DNA from: an uncultured Alphaproteobacteria bacterium
GTDB lineage: Bacteria > Pseudomonadota > Alphaproteobacteria > HIMB59 > GCA-002718135
Length of the DNA stretch: 32,239 nt
NCBI GenBank assembly: GCA_902601455.1
Contig: CACKNC010000001.1
Span: 1-32,239, forward strand
Reading direction: 5' to 3'
Position numbers and translations under genes: made by a program. Below are positions 1-8,003 of the stretch, piece after piece (position 1 is the stretch's first letter; each line of letters begins with the position of its first letter). The notes under the pieces were generated by a model, which saw only the letters and a list, made by a program, of their open reading frames with translations, made no database searches and was not told where the DNA came from.

Positions 1-180
1 TACTCGGCAGTTTATCTTTCACATCAAATTGCAACTGGTGCGTATACTGGTCAAGAAGGTGAATGTATTCCAACTGGTAGAATGGGTGAAATTTGTATAG
101 GAGCAGGTAATTCTGCTGCTATGGCTGATCCATTTATATTTGATGCATCTAACATCGATAAATTTGCAGAAATATTTTAA
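1..180 (+). CDS. rhaS: Sugar ABC transporter substrate-binding protein, C-terminal end (RhaS-like)
   Basis: Only the last 59 codons are present, open from base 1 and ending at TAA 178-180. The visible tail contains G-x-Y-T-G-Q-E-G and then D-P-F-I-F-D-A-S-N-I-D-K-F near the end. This closely resembles the C-terminus of rhamnose-type periplasmic binding proteins (type I periplasmic binding fold), in which a GDP-x-x-F-x-x-x-NID-x-F ending is typical. It would capture the sugar in the periplasm and deliver it to the two permeases downstream. The gene order binding protein, double ATPase, two permeases, isomerase supports the rhamnose-type assignment. A strong hairpin follows directly, so this gene may be expressed above the membrane components. 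The family is fairly sure; the exact sugar is inferred. Confidence 0.75.
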   Translation, partial: YSAVYLSHQIATGAYTGQEGECIPTGRMGEICIGAGNSAAMADPFIFDASNIDKFAEIF

Positions 181-193
181 TTAAATTTTAGAG

Positions 194-221
194 ACATACG
201 ACCATATTTATGGTCGTATGT
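194..221 (+). promoter_or_regulatory. Perfect 13-bp intergenic hairpin between rhaS-like and rhaT-like genes
   Basis: Bases 194-206 are the exact reverse complement of bases 209-221, with two bases between them (or a 12-bp stem with a four-base loop). The stem contains five G:C pairs, notable in such AT-rich DNA. No clean T run follows, so a full terminator is unlikely. Hairpins placed after a binding-protein gene often protect its mRNA or attenuate read-through, giving more binding protein than transporter. The in-frame ATG at 210 lies inside the stem, which argues for the ATPase start at 228. Seen directly; function inferred. Confidence 0.6.
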
Positions 222-227
222 TTATAT

Positions 228-1705
228 ATGAAATTAGAACTCAAAAAAATTTCTAAGTTTTTTCCTGGTATAAAAGCGTTACAAAACGTTGATTTCAATT
301 TAAAGCAAAATAGTATCCATGCCCTTCTTGGAGAAAATGGTGCTGGAAAATCAACACTAGTTAAAATTTTATGTGGTGTGTATCAGCCAGATGAAGGGTC
401 AATATATTTAGACAAACAAAAACATATTATATCTGATCCAACATCTTCATTGCAGTTAGGTATCTCAGCAATTCATCAAGAGTCTGTTATGTTTGATGAA
501 TTAACTGTAATGGAAAATATTTTTATTGGAAATCATATAGTAAAAAAAAATAAACTTGTTGATTGGTATGCAATGGAAAAGAAAACTAAAGAACTACTCA
601 GTAATCTTGAAGCAGATATTAAACCTGATGAAAAAATTAAAGACTTAAGCATTGCACAAAGGCATATTGTACAAATTTCAAGATCGTTAGTTCATGACGC
701 TGATATTGTAATAATGGATGAGCCAACCGCTTCATTATCACAAAAAGAGATTGAAGAACTGTATTCAATTATAAGAAATCTTAAAAAACAAAATAAATCT
801 ATCATTTTTATTTCTCATAAATTAGATGAGGTTTTAGAGATATGTGATGAGTTTACCGTTTTAAGAGATGGTGAAGTTATCAATACTGATTTAATTTCTA
901 ATACCAATAAAGATCAATTAATAACGAACATGGCTGGAAGAGAAATTAGTCAAATTTTTCCAAAAAAACATGTTATAATTGAGCAAGAAATTTTAAAAGT
1001 AAAAAATTTATATAAAAAAACTCAATTTAAAAATATTAATTTTAACTTAAGGAAAAAAGAAATTTTAGGTTTTTATGGTTTAGTTGGCTCAGGCAGAACT
1101 GAGGTAATGAAAACTATTTTTGGAATAAATAAATTTGATGAAGGTGAGCTCACTTTTAAAAATAGTAAATTAAAAATTAAAACACCAAAAGACGCTATTA
1201 AGAACGGAATTGTCTATTTATCTGAAGAGAGGCAAAACCTAGGTATGACGGGTTTAATGTCTGTTAAAGATAATATTAACATGGCTATTATGGATAAAAA
1301 TTCTAAATACTTAATATTAGATAAATTAAAAGATTTACAAAATGCATCAGAACTACAAGAAAAGCTTAATATAAAAGTGTCTTATTGGAGTCAATTAGCT
1401 CAAAGTTTATCTGGGGGTAATCAGCAAAAAACCGTTATAGCAAATGGCTATCAACAAAACCTGAAATTATTATTTTAGATGAACCTACAAAAGGAATTGA
1501 TGTCAGATCTAAATCTGCAGTACATGAATTTATGGGAGAATTAGTAGATTCTGGCATGTCAATAATTATGATTTCATCTGAACTCCCAGAAATTTTAGGA
1601 ATGTGTGACAGGGTAGTGGTTATGTACAAAGGTTTAATAAAAAATATTTTAGATGTTTCAAAAACTTCGTCTGAAGAAATAGTTGGGATAGCTAGTGGTG
1701 AGTAA
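228..1705 (+). CDS. rhaT: Sugar ABC transporter double ATPase (RhaT-like), one-base frameshift near 1442
   Basis: This is a tandem-domain ATPase of the ribose/rhamnose import class. Domain 1 has Walker A G-E-N-G-A-G-K-S at residues 35-42, a signature LSIAQ and Walker B I-V-I-M-D-E-P. Domain 2 has the degenerate Walker A G-L-V-G-S-G-R-T usual for this class and LSGGNQQK. Right after that motif the frame breaks: the zero frame runs to a stop at 1476-1478. A -1 shift at about base 1442 instead restores K-W-L-S-T-K-P-E, then I-I-L-D-E-P-T-K-G-I-D, and continues to TAA at 1703-1705. One A appears missing from an A run at 1442-1444. Both sides of the break are perfectly conserved, so this is a very recent mutation or a sequence error. 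Restored length is about 492 residues, normal for the family. The ATG at 228 is chosen because the ATG at 210 is inside a hairpin. The first permease starts 3 bases after the stop. Confidence 0.85.
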
Positions 1706-1708
1706 TAT

Positions 1709-2674
1709 ATGAAAAACTTTATAAAAAATAGAGACTTTATATTATTTAGTATAATTATTTTCGGAGTAATTGTAGTTGGATTTGCTAATCCATATTTTGT
1801 AAAACCCTCCAGTTTATCTGATGTTCTTACCGATACGTCTATCTTGATTATACTTGCATTAAGTCAAATGATAGTCATCCTTATAAGGGCAATTGATCTA
1901 TCGGTGGCTTCTAATCTTGCTTTATCAGGAATGTTAATATCTTTACTCTCAACTGTTTACCCTGAATTGCCAGTTGTTTTTTTTATTTTGTTATCTTGTG
2001 TTATTGGTACATTTTTAGGAGTATTAAATGGAGTCTCTATAGCAATTCTTAAAGTTCCTTTTATTGTAACAACATTGGGTACATTAAGTATTTATAGAGG
2101 GTTAATTTATTTTGTAAGTGATGGAAAACAAGTTTATTCTCACGAGTTCTCTGAAAACTTCCTAGCTTTAATTCATTATAAATTTCTTTCTTTGTCATTT
2201 TTATTTTGGGTAGCTATACTTGTATTCATTGTGATGTATATTTTACTCAATCATACTCGCTTTGGAAGAAATCTCTATTCACTTGGAGGTAATCCTGATG
2301 CAGCCAAATATATCGGTATAAATGAGAACAAATATATAATTTTAGCTTACGCAATATCTGGTTTTTTTGCGGGATTGTGTGGCTATTTATGGGTGGCTAG
2401 ATATTCTGTAGCGTCTACTCAAATTGCTATCGGTTTTGAGTTAACAGTAATTTCGGCATGTGTTGTTGGAGGAATAAGTGTTATGGGAGGAGTAGGTACA
2501 GTTGTTGGATGCACTCTTGGCGCATTACTTATTGGCCTAATAAGAAATGCACTTCCGGCAGTAGATATTTCTCAGTTTTGGCAATTAGCAATTTCAGGAG
2601 CAATTATTTTAATTGCTATAATAATTAATACAAAGACTGAGCAACGAAAAGATAAAACAATAATGGTAGAATGA
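1709..2674 (+). CDS. rhaP: Sugar ABC transporter permease (RhaP-like)
   Basis: A 321-residue hydrophobic protein of the BPD_transp_2 family (ribose/xylose/rhamnose import permeases). It has about eight to ten membrane segments and the family landmarks A-I-D-L-S-V-A-S in the first third and G-G-I-S-V-M-G-G-V-G-T near residue 255. N-P-D-A-A-K-Y-I-G-I in the cytoplasmic loop is the coupling region that contacts the ATPase. It forms the inner-membrane channel together with the next gene. Two different permeases in a row, rather than one used as a homodimer, is the arrangement of the rhamnose RhaP/RhaQ system. It begins 3 bases after the ATPase stop and overlaps the next gene by 4 bases, so translation is probably coupled. 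The family is certain; the substrate is inferred from the isomerase downstream. Confidence 0.85.
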   Translation: MKNFIKNRDFILFSIIIFGVIVVGFANPYFVKPSSLSDVLTDTSILIILALSQMIVILIRAIDLSVASNLALSGMLISLLSTVYPELPVVFFILLSCVIGTFLGVLNGVSIAILKVPFIVTTLGTLSIYRGLIYFVSDGKQVYSHEFSENFLALIHYKFLSLSFLFWVAILVFIVMYILLNHTRFGRNLYSLGGNPDAAKYIGINENKYIILAYAISGFFAGLCGYLWVARYSVASTQIAIGFELTVISACVVGGISVMGGVGTVVGCTLGALLIGLIRNALPAVDISQFWQLAISGAIILIAIIINTKTEQRKDKTIMVE

Positions 2675-3657
2675 TGAAAAATATAATTCCTGAAAACCCA
2701 CCATTTAAATTATTAAATATTCTTTATAAAAAAGAATTTATTTTATTGATGGTACTACTCTCAATAATATTCATTAATTCTAATGTTACTCCATACTTTC
2801 TTGATCTATATAATTTAATAGACAGTACTTTTTTATTCAGTGAAAAAGCGATTATTGCTTTAAGTATGACATTCGTCATTATTGCAAGACAAATTGATCT
2901 ATCAGTGGCGTCTATAATTGCTGTCTCATCTTGTGTCTTAGGTTACACAACTAGTGTTGGTATGGATACTTATCTTGTTATTTCTTTTACGTTGTTAAGT
3001 GGCACTATGTGTGGTGCTTTTAATGGATTTATTATCACTCGATTTGCTATTCCTTCAATTATCGTAACTATTGGAACTATGTCACTATTTAGAGGTTTAG
3101 CTTATTCTTTTTTAGAAGATCAGTATTATAATAAGTTTCCTAAATTTGTTGTTTCTTTAGGAAGTGATTATTTGTTTGGCTATATACCTTATGCATTTTT
3201 AACTTTTATTATTTTATCAATAATTTTTGCTTTTATTTTACATAAAACAATTATTGGTAAACGAATATATTCTATCGGAAATAATCCCGAGTCAGCACAA
3301 TACACTGGCATTCAAGTTGATAAATACACCTTTGTTCTATTTACTTTAAATGGTCTTTTTTCAGCAATAGCAGCGATATTTTTATCAGGAAGATTATCAA
3401 GTGTTAGGCCAAATATTGCATTTGGTTGGGAGTTAGAAATCATTACTATGGTTGTGCTTGGAGGAGTATATATTTATGGAGGATCAGGTTCTATATTAGG
3501 TGTTGTGATATCAATTTTTATTTTAGGAATGTTATCATTTGGATTAGGTTTAATAAATGTACCAGGTGTAGGAATAATTATATTTACTGGCCTTTTATTA
3601 ATATTAAGCATAGGTTTTCCTTCATTTATCAAATATTTTAGAAGTAAAAATGAATGA
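2671..3657 (+). CDS. rhaQ: Sugar ABC transporter permease (RhaQ-like)
   Basis: The second 328-residue permease of the same family, with R-Q-I-D-L-S-V-A-S, the coupling-loop motif N-N-P-E-S-A-Q-Y-T-G-I and a G-G-V-Y-I-Y-G-G-S-G-S motif in the last quarter. It is clearly homologous to the preceding permease but diverged, which fits a heterodimeric channel. The ATG at 2671 overlaps the previous stop (ATGA); a second ATG follows immediately at 2674. Its 3' end overlaps the ASRT-family gene by 8 bases. The overlaps show that the transporter genes, the small ASRT-like protein and the isomerase are a single transcription unit. Confidence 0.85.
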   Translation: MMKNIIPENPPFKLLNILYKKEFILLMVLLSIIFINSNVTPYFLDLYNLIDSTFLFSEKAIIALSMTFVIIARQIDLSVASIIAVSSCVLGYTTSVGMDTYLVISFTLLSGTMCGAFNGFIITRFAIPSIIVTIGTMSLFRGLAYSFLEDQYYNKFPKFVVSLGSDYLFGYIPYAFLTFIILSIIFAFILHKTIIGKRIYSIGNNPESAQYTGIQVDKYTFVLFTLNGLFSAIAAIFLSGRLSSVRPNIAFGWELEIITMVVLGGVYIYGGSGSILGVVISIFILGMLSFGLGLINVPGVGIIIFTGLLLILSIGFPSFIKYFRSKNE

Positions 3658-4042
3658 TTTAGGAAAAAAAATTTGGGTATTTCCTGACGCCTTTCTTCCT
3701 CTTGAAGGTGAGGTCTACAAAACTACAAATAGTGGAAATCAATATAGTCATGAGTCTCTATGTATTGTCAACTCTTCAAGCTCAATTGCTAATCTAAGTA
3801 TTGATTTTTTATATGAAGATGAAGATCCAATTGAGGATTACAAAACTATCATTGGAATTAAAAGAAGCCTACATCTGAGATTAGATCAAATTGAAATTAA
3901 AGGAAAAAAATTATTAAGAGAAAAACCTTATTCAATAATTCTCAAAAGTGATATTAAAGTTGTTGCCCAATTATCTAGACTTGATACAACTTCTCAATAT
4001 AATGCATTTATGACTTCTTTAGGATGGGGAACTGATGTTTAA
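3650..4042 (+). CDS. ASRT-family (sensory rhodopsin transducer-like) small-molecule binding protein
   Basis: A 130-residue soluble protein with no signal peptide. The pattern W-V-F-P-D-A-F-L-P near residue 9, S-H-E-S-L-C-I-V-N at 33-41, an acidic stretch Y-E-D-E-D-P, and a C-terminal V-V-A-Q-L-S-R-L-D-T matches the Anabaena sensory rhodopsin transducer family, including its conserved Ser-His-Glu and Q-x-S-R-L-D segments. That family forms beta-sandwich tetramers. Most members occur in bacteria with no linked rhodopsin, often beside sugar genes, and a carbohydrate-binding role has been proposed for them. Here it is overlapped 8 bases by both the permease before it and the isomerase after it. 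That points to a role in handling or sensing the imported sugar, for example as a mutarotase-like or binding accessory protein. The family is recognised with good confidence; the function is inference. Confidence 0.7.
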   Translation: MNDLGKKIWVFPDAFLPLEGEVYKTTNSGNQYSHESLCIVNSSSSIANLSIDFLYEDEDPIEDYKTIIGIKRSLHLRLDQIEIKGKKLLREKPYSIILKSDIKVVAQLSRLDTTSQYNAFMTSLGWGTDV

Positions 4043-5324
4043 AGCTGTAGAAAAAGATTTTATCAAGACACACAATAAAAAAATAGAATCTGATTTAAAA
4101 TTTGATTATGAATATCTCGAAAAAAAATTAAGAAAAGAAAATATTGATATCAATGAAATTAAAGAAAAAATTAAAAAATTTCAAGTTGCTGTTCCAACTT
4201 GGGGAGTAGGTACTGGCGGGACTCGCTTTGCAAGGTTTCCAGGTATTGGTGAGCCAAACAATATTTTTGAAAAAATTGAAGATTGTGCAGTAATTAATGA
4301 TCTTGTAGGTGTTACAGAAAAAGTCTCTCCTCATTTTCCATGGGATAATGTTAGTGATTTTAAAGAGCTAAAAGAATTTGCATACTCATATAGTATTGGT
4401 TTTGATGTAGTAAATTCAAATACCTTTCAAGATAGTGCAGAAGGCGAATTAAGTTTTAAATATGGTAGCTTAACGAATGCAAATCAATCTATTCGTGATT
4501 TAGCAATAAAAGTTAACTTAGACGCAATTAATGCAGGCATAACTCTAGAGTCAAAAGGACTTACTGTTTGGGTTGGTGATGGAGGAAATTTTCCAGGTCA
4601 AATTAGTTTTTCTAATTCACTTAGTAGGTACATTGACTCAATGAAAAAAATTTATACTGAACTCCCTCAAGACTGGAATATTTATTTAGAGCATAAACCC
4701 TACGAACCTGCTTTTTATTCTACAGTAATTAGTGATTGGGGAACAAGTTATATATGTGCAAAAGAATTAGGTGAGCGAGCACTTTGCCTTGTCGATTTAG
4801 GGCATCATTTGCCAAATACCAATATTGAAATGATAGTCTCAAGATTAATAGATTTAAATAAACTTGGTGGATTTCACTTCAATGATAGTAAATTTGGAGA
4901 TGATGACTTAGATGCAGGTTCAATTAATCCCTATGAATTGTTTTTAATTTTTAATGAGCTTAGTTCAGCAAGTAAAAAGGGTAAATTAAATCAAATCTCC
5001 TATATGATAGATCAATCTCATAATGTTACAGATCCTATTGAAAGCTTAATTCTCAGCTCAAATGAAATCGTTAATTGTTATGCAAAATCTCTTCTAGTTA
5101 ATTATAATGTTTTAGAGGAATACCAAAATAAAGATGATGCTATAAAGGCTATGCAACTATTAAAAAATGCATTTAATACCGATGTTAGTTCAATTACAGC
5201 AATGGCGAGGTTAGAGAATTCAAATGCGATAAATCCTATTCAAGTTTATCGTTCATTAAATTATAAGCAGACAAAATCAAAAATCAGAGTTACAAATAAA
5301 GGTTCTTCATCTGGAATAGTTTAA
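4035..5324 (+). CDS. rhaI: L-rhamnose isomerase of the RhaI (Pseudomonas/Rhizobium) type
   Basis: A 429-residue TIM-barrel sugar isomerase that would convert L-rhamnose to L-rhamnulose in the cytoplasm. Likely metal ligands are visible: E219 (Y-L-E-H-K-P), D254 and H257 (L-V-D-L-G-H-H), H281 (F-H-F-N-D), D289 and D291 (G-D-D-D-L-D-A-G), and D326 (M-I-D-Q-S-H-N). These positions match, almost residue for residue, those I recall for the Pseudomonas stutzeri enzyme. The length is normal. Such enzymes are often broad in substrate range (allose, mannose, lyxose), so the physiological sugar could differ. It is the last gene of the transporter operon, overlapping the ASRT-like gene by 8 bases and the convergent regulator by 4. 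Kinase and aldolase genes that would complete the pathway are not in the window. Confidence 0.85.
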   Translation: MFKAVEKDFIKTHNKKIESDLKFDYEYLEKKLRKENIDINEIKEKIKKFQVAVPTWGVGTGGTRFARFPGIGEPNNIFEKIEDCAVINDLVGVTEKVSPHFPWDNVSDFKELKEFAYSYSIGFDVVNSNTFQDSAEGELSFKYGSLTNANQSIRDLAIKVNLDAINAGITLESKGLTVWVGDGGNFPGQISFSNSLSRYIDSMKKIYTELPQDWNIYLEHKPYEPAFYSTVISDWGTSYICAKELGERALCLVDLGHHLPNTNIEMIVSRLIDLNKLGGFHFNDSKFGDDDLDAGSINPYELFLIFNELSSASKKGKLNQISYMIDQSHNVTDPIESLILSSNEIVNCYAKSLLVNYNVLEEYQNKDDAIKAMQLLKNAFNTDVSSITAMARLENSNAINPIQVYRSLNYKQTKSKIRVTNKGSSSGIV

Positions 5325-6067
5325 TTCGTTGTTAGAATTGCTTTGAAATTATTTTTTAATTGATTGACTTTTTCATCAAGTTTTTCAGTAATGATTGTAT
5401 CTATTGAACTAAGAGGACAAATAATAAAAGAACCATCTTGTTTATAAAATTTTGAATTATCCACTAACAAAATAATTTCATCTGAAATACTTATTAAACC
5501 TGTTACAAATTTTACCAGATTTTCATCATCTTCTAGTAATCCTAATTCACTCAATGATCGGCAGCTTAAAAAAAGTTTTGAAGCATGAAAATGTTTAATT
5601 GTATCAAAATTAAAAGGACTTAGTATCAAACTGTTGTGTTCATAAATTTTGCCACCTGGTATGATAACGTCTTTTATATTTTGATTTATAAGCTTCGTTG
5701 CTACACTAAAAGAATTTGTCAAAACTTTTATATTTTTATTATCAATATAATCTGGTATCAATGAACAAGTTGTTCCACCATTAATGATTATATTTTCATG
5801 ATCATTGATTAAACTTGCTGCCTGTTGAGCTATGTTTTGTTTTTCATTTAAATTTTCAATGTTTATAGGATCAATTTCTATATTTTTAACTGGAATTATT
5901 CCCCCTCGTACGACGATAACTTTTTTGTGATTCTCTAAAACTTTTATATCTCTTCTTATTGTAGACTGATTAAAATTTGTGGATTTAATTAAATGATTGA
6001 TAGAAGTTACACTTCCATTTTTTAAATTATCTAAAATAATTTTTTGCCTATCTAATGAATGTAACAC
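5321..6067 (-). CDS. DeoR-family transcriptional regulator
   Basis: A 248-residue sugar-responsive repressor. The N-terminal winged helix-turn-helix (about residues 5-57) ends with the family hallmark Q-S-T-I-R-R-D-I-K-V-L-E. The C-terminal domain, related to ribose-5-phosphate isomerase, contains I-I-I-N-G-G-T-T near residues 93-100, where DeoR proteins bind a phosphorylated sugar. The start is GTG at 6067. It lies 3 bases after yceI and is therefore probably the last gene of the ispH-thrB-rnhA-yceI operon, yet it converges on and overlaps the rhamnose-type operon by 4 bases. It is the obvious candidate regulator of that operon, as RhaR is in Rhizobium, but its operator cannot be seen because the operon's promoter lies before the window. 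Confidence 0.85.
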   Translation of the reverse strand: MLHSLDRQKIILDNLKNGSVTSINHLIKSTNFNQSTIRRDIKVLENHKKVIVVRGGIIPVKNIEIDPINIENLNEKQNIAQQAASLINDHENIIINGGTTCSLIPDYIDNKNIKVLTNSFSVATKLINQNIKDVIIPGGKIYEHNSLILSPFNFDTIKHFHASKLFLSCRSLSELGLLEDDENLVKFVTGLISISDEIILLVDNSKFYKQDGSFIICPLSSIDTIITEKLDEKVNQLKNNFKAILTTN

Positions 6068-6070
6068 TCT

Positions 6071-6640
6071 TTACTCTTTAAATAAAAATAAATTAGTTTG
6101 CAATTTAACTTTATCTTTTAAAATTGAAGTATTCTGCCATTTTTCAATACCTATATTAAAGGCTGTTCTTGAAAATATCATCTCGGTCTGAATTTGTACT
6201 AATTCTTCTGCAAGTCTTTTTACATTAATAACTAAAGGAATCATTTCACTTTTTCCTTTTAAAGTTAGTTCTGCGTCTAATTTAAATTCATTTTCATTAT
6301 CATATGAGAATTTTTTAGTATCAATAACTGCTAAAGGAAATTTTTTAGTATCAAAAAAAATATTACTTAATAGTAAGTCTTTATATTTTACATAGTTCAT
6401 TTCTAAATCATCAATTTGAACTGAAAAAATAGCTTTATTATTTTCTTTTTTGTCTACATCAAGTTCAACAAAACCTTCTATTGTATAAAATTGACCTTTG
6501 ACATTATTTGCAAAAAGGACAGGTAATTCAAATTCAATGGTTGAAAGACTTTTATCTAAGATCCATCGTTCTGACGCAAAGATATTAGATGTTTGAAATA
6601 AAAAATAGAATAAGACTAAAATAAATTTAAGCTTCTTCAA
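6071..6640 (-). CDS. YceI-family periplasmic lipid-binding-like protein
   Basis: A YceI-domain protein (lipocalin-like beta barrel, isoprenoid-binding in characterised members). It begins with W-I-L-D-K-S-L-S-T-I-E-F after the signal peptide, and has A-E-L-T-L-K-G-K-S near the middle, which fits the family. I choose the TTG at 6640, not the ATG at 6691. TTG gives a compact signal peptide, M-K-K-L-K-F-I-L-V-L-F-Y-F-L-F ending at a likely cleavage after F-A. An AAGGCGA sequence, one base from a Shine-Dalgarno site, lies just before it. The longer ATG form would put 17 extra residues in front and overlap rnhA by 65 bases; the TTG form overlaps by 14. Mature length about 165 residues, typical. 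Role uncertain: lipid or quinone carriage, or stress. Confidence 0.8.
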   Translation of the reverse strand: MKKLKFILVLFYFLFQTSNIFASERWILDKSLSTIEFELPVLFANNVKGQFYTIEGFVELDVDKKENNKAIFSVQIDDLEMNYVKYKDLLLSNIFFDTKKFPLAVIDTKKFSYDNENEFKLDAELTLKGKSEMIPLVINVKRLAEELVQIQTEMIFSRTAFNIGIEKWQNTSILKDKVKLQTNLFLFKE

Positions 6641-7055
6641 TATATCGCCTTGCCAAGTAATCAGCTTTTTCATTATGTATATTTCCAGCATGACCTTTTA
6701 CCCATTCCCAAGAAATTGTATGCATTGATATTAATTGATCTAGCTCAATCCATAATTCTTTATTTTTAACTGGTTTTTTTGCTACAGTTTTCCAACCATT
6801 TTTTTTCCAATTTTGAACCCATGATTGAATTCCATTTTTTACATATTTGCTGTCTGTAATTAATGTAATAGTTTGCTTATCTTTAAAATATTTTAATGCC
6901 TCAATAGCTGCAGTTAATTCCATTCGATTATTTGTGGTATTATGATTCCCTCCATTTAGAAACGTATCTTCTTTATTGTTCTTTAATATTACCACTCCCC
7001 AACCACCAATACCTGGATTTCCAGAACAAGCTCCATCAGTATAAATAGTAATCAT
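6627..7055 (-). CDS. rnhA: Ribonuclease HI
   Basis: A 142-residue enzyme that cleaves RNA in RNA-DNA hybrids. All catalytic landmarks are present: D7 in I-Y-T-D-G-A-C-S-G-N-P-G, E46 in N-R-M-E-L, D68 in I-T-D-S-K-Y-V, H122 in V-K-G-H-A-G and D132 in E-K-A-D-Y-L-A. The length is typical and there is no N-terminal hybrid-binding domain. Its ATG overlaps the thrB stop by 4 bases (ATGA), so translation is probably coupled. The ispH-thrB-rnhA order is widespread in Alphaproteobacteria. The window also encodes an RNase HII about 15.4 kb away. Confidence 0.95.
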   Translation of the reverse strand: MITIYTDGACSGNPGIGGWGVVILKNNKEDTFLNGGNHNTTNNRMELTAAIEALKYFKDKQTITLITDSKYVKNGIQSWVQNWKKNGWKTVAKKPVKNKELWIELDQLISMHTISWEWVKGHAGNIHNEKADYLARRYIEEA

Positions 7056-8002
7056 AAATTAATTTCAGGATTTTTCTGATGCCATTCTAAAATTTCTAGA
7101 TATTCTTTTGGGTCTTTTGGAATAACTAACGCATCTTTTGGATGATAGATCATATCATGTAATCTTGTTACTAATATGCGAACAGCAGCACCTCTAAGAA
7201 GAACATTTAGAGATTTTTTTTCATTTTGATCTAATGAAGAATATTCATTAAAACCTTCAATTAAAGATTTATAATTTTTTGATTGAAAACCATCTTTAAA
7301 ATCAAAACACCAAGCATTAATTGTTAAAGCTAGTTCATAGGCTACAAAGTCCTTACAAGAAAAGTAAAAATCTATAACGCCTGAAATTTTATCTTTCATA
7401 AAAAACACATTATCTTGAAATAAATCAGCATGAATAATTGCTTTTGGAAGATTTGTAGGCCAATTATTTTTTAAAAAAACTAATTCATTTTCTAATTGAT
7501 TAAAATAATCATCATAAGATTTATCTTTGCTTTCCTTGCACTTATTGACAATAGCTTCCCAAGTTTCAAGATTTAAACCATTCTTTCTTTTTAGACTAGA
7601 TGTCTTTGTTATATTGGTGAATCTGGCAATCATCGATCCAACTTCTTTACAATGATTAGGAAGTATCGATTGTAATTGTTTTCCTTCTAAAAAAGATATT
7701 ATTACAGCTGACTTATTTTGTATTTTATTAATAATAGAGCCATTATTATTTTCAATTGGAAGAGGACAATCAAAGCCATGAGTTACAAGCTCTTTTTGAA
7801 GACTCATAAAAAAAGGTAACTCCTCGGGATTAACTCTTTTTTCAAAAATTGTTAAAATATAATGATGGTTACTTGTCGTAATTTTATAGTTAGTATTTTC
7901 TATTCCTTCAACAATTCCCTCAAAAGATATTAAACTTCCAATTGAATAACTTTTGATAAAAATTTCAATATCTTGTCTAGATAATTTTGTAAATACGGCC
8001 AT
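7052..8002 (-). CDS. thrB: Homoserine kinase, ThrB type of the APH fold
   Basis: This enzyme phosphorylates homoserine in threonine synthesis. It is the aminoglycoside-phosphotransferase-fold version found in Alphaproteobacteria, not the GHMP-fold enzyme of E. coli. The start M-A-V-F-T-K-L-S at 8002 matches the family's usual N-terminus; the frame is open further upstream but that would run into ispH. The catalytic loop I-I-H-A-D-L-F-Q-D-N-V-F-F and the metal-binding G-V-I-D-F-Y-F are both present. Length is 316 residues, typical. It starts 1 base after the ispH stop and overlaps rnhA by 4 bases. Confidence 0.93.
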   Translation of the reverse strand: MAVFTKLSRQDIEIFIKSYSIGSLISFEGIVEGIENTNYKITTSNHHYILTIFEKRVNPEELPFFMSLQKELVTHGFDCPLPIENNNGSIINKIQNKSAVIISFLEGKQLQSILPNHCKEVGSMIARFTNITKTSSLKRKNGLNLETWEAIVNKCKESKDKSYDDYFNQLENELVFLKNNWPTNLPKAIIHADLFQDNVFFMKDKISGVIDFYFSCKDFVAYELALTINAWCFDFKDGFQSKNYKSLIEGFNEYSSLDQNEKKSLNVLLRGAAVRILVTRLHDMIYHPKDALVIPKDPKEYLEILEWHQKNPEINL

Positions 8003-8003
8003 T

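Noticed and set aside
210-227. Six-codon N-terminal extension of the RhaT-like ATPase from ATG 210
   Set aside because: That ATG lies inside the perfect hairpin, and the ATPase fold begins right at the M-K-L-E of ATG 228.
3426-3641. Plus-strand frame inside the second permease
   Set aside because: It lies wholly within the well-conserved permease and its protein is Ile/Tyr/Arg-rich with no motif; a shadow frame.
6300-6356. Short direct repeat (about 15 bases, 32 apart) within the yceI gene
   Set aside because: It encodes the repeated D-T-K-K-F in neighbouring strands of the same protein and is too short to be a mobile or recombination element.
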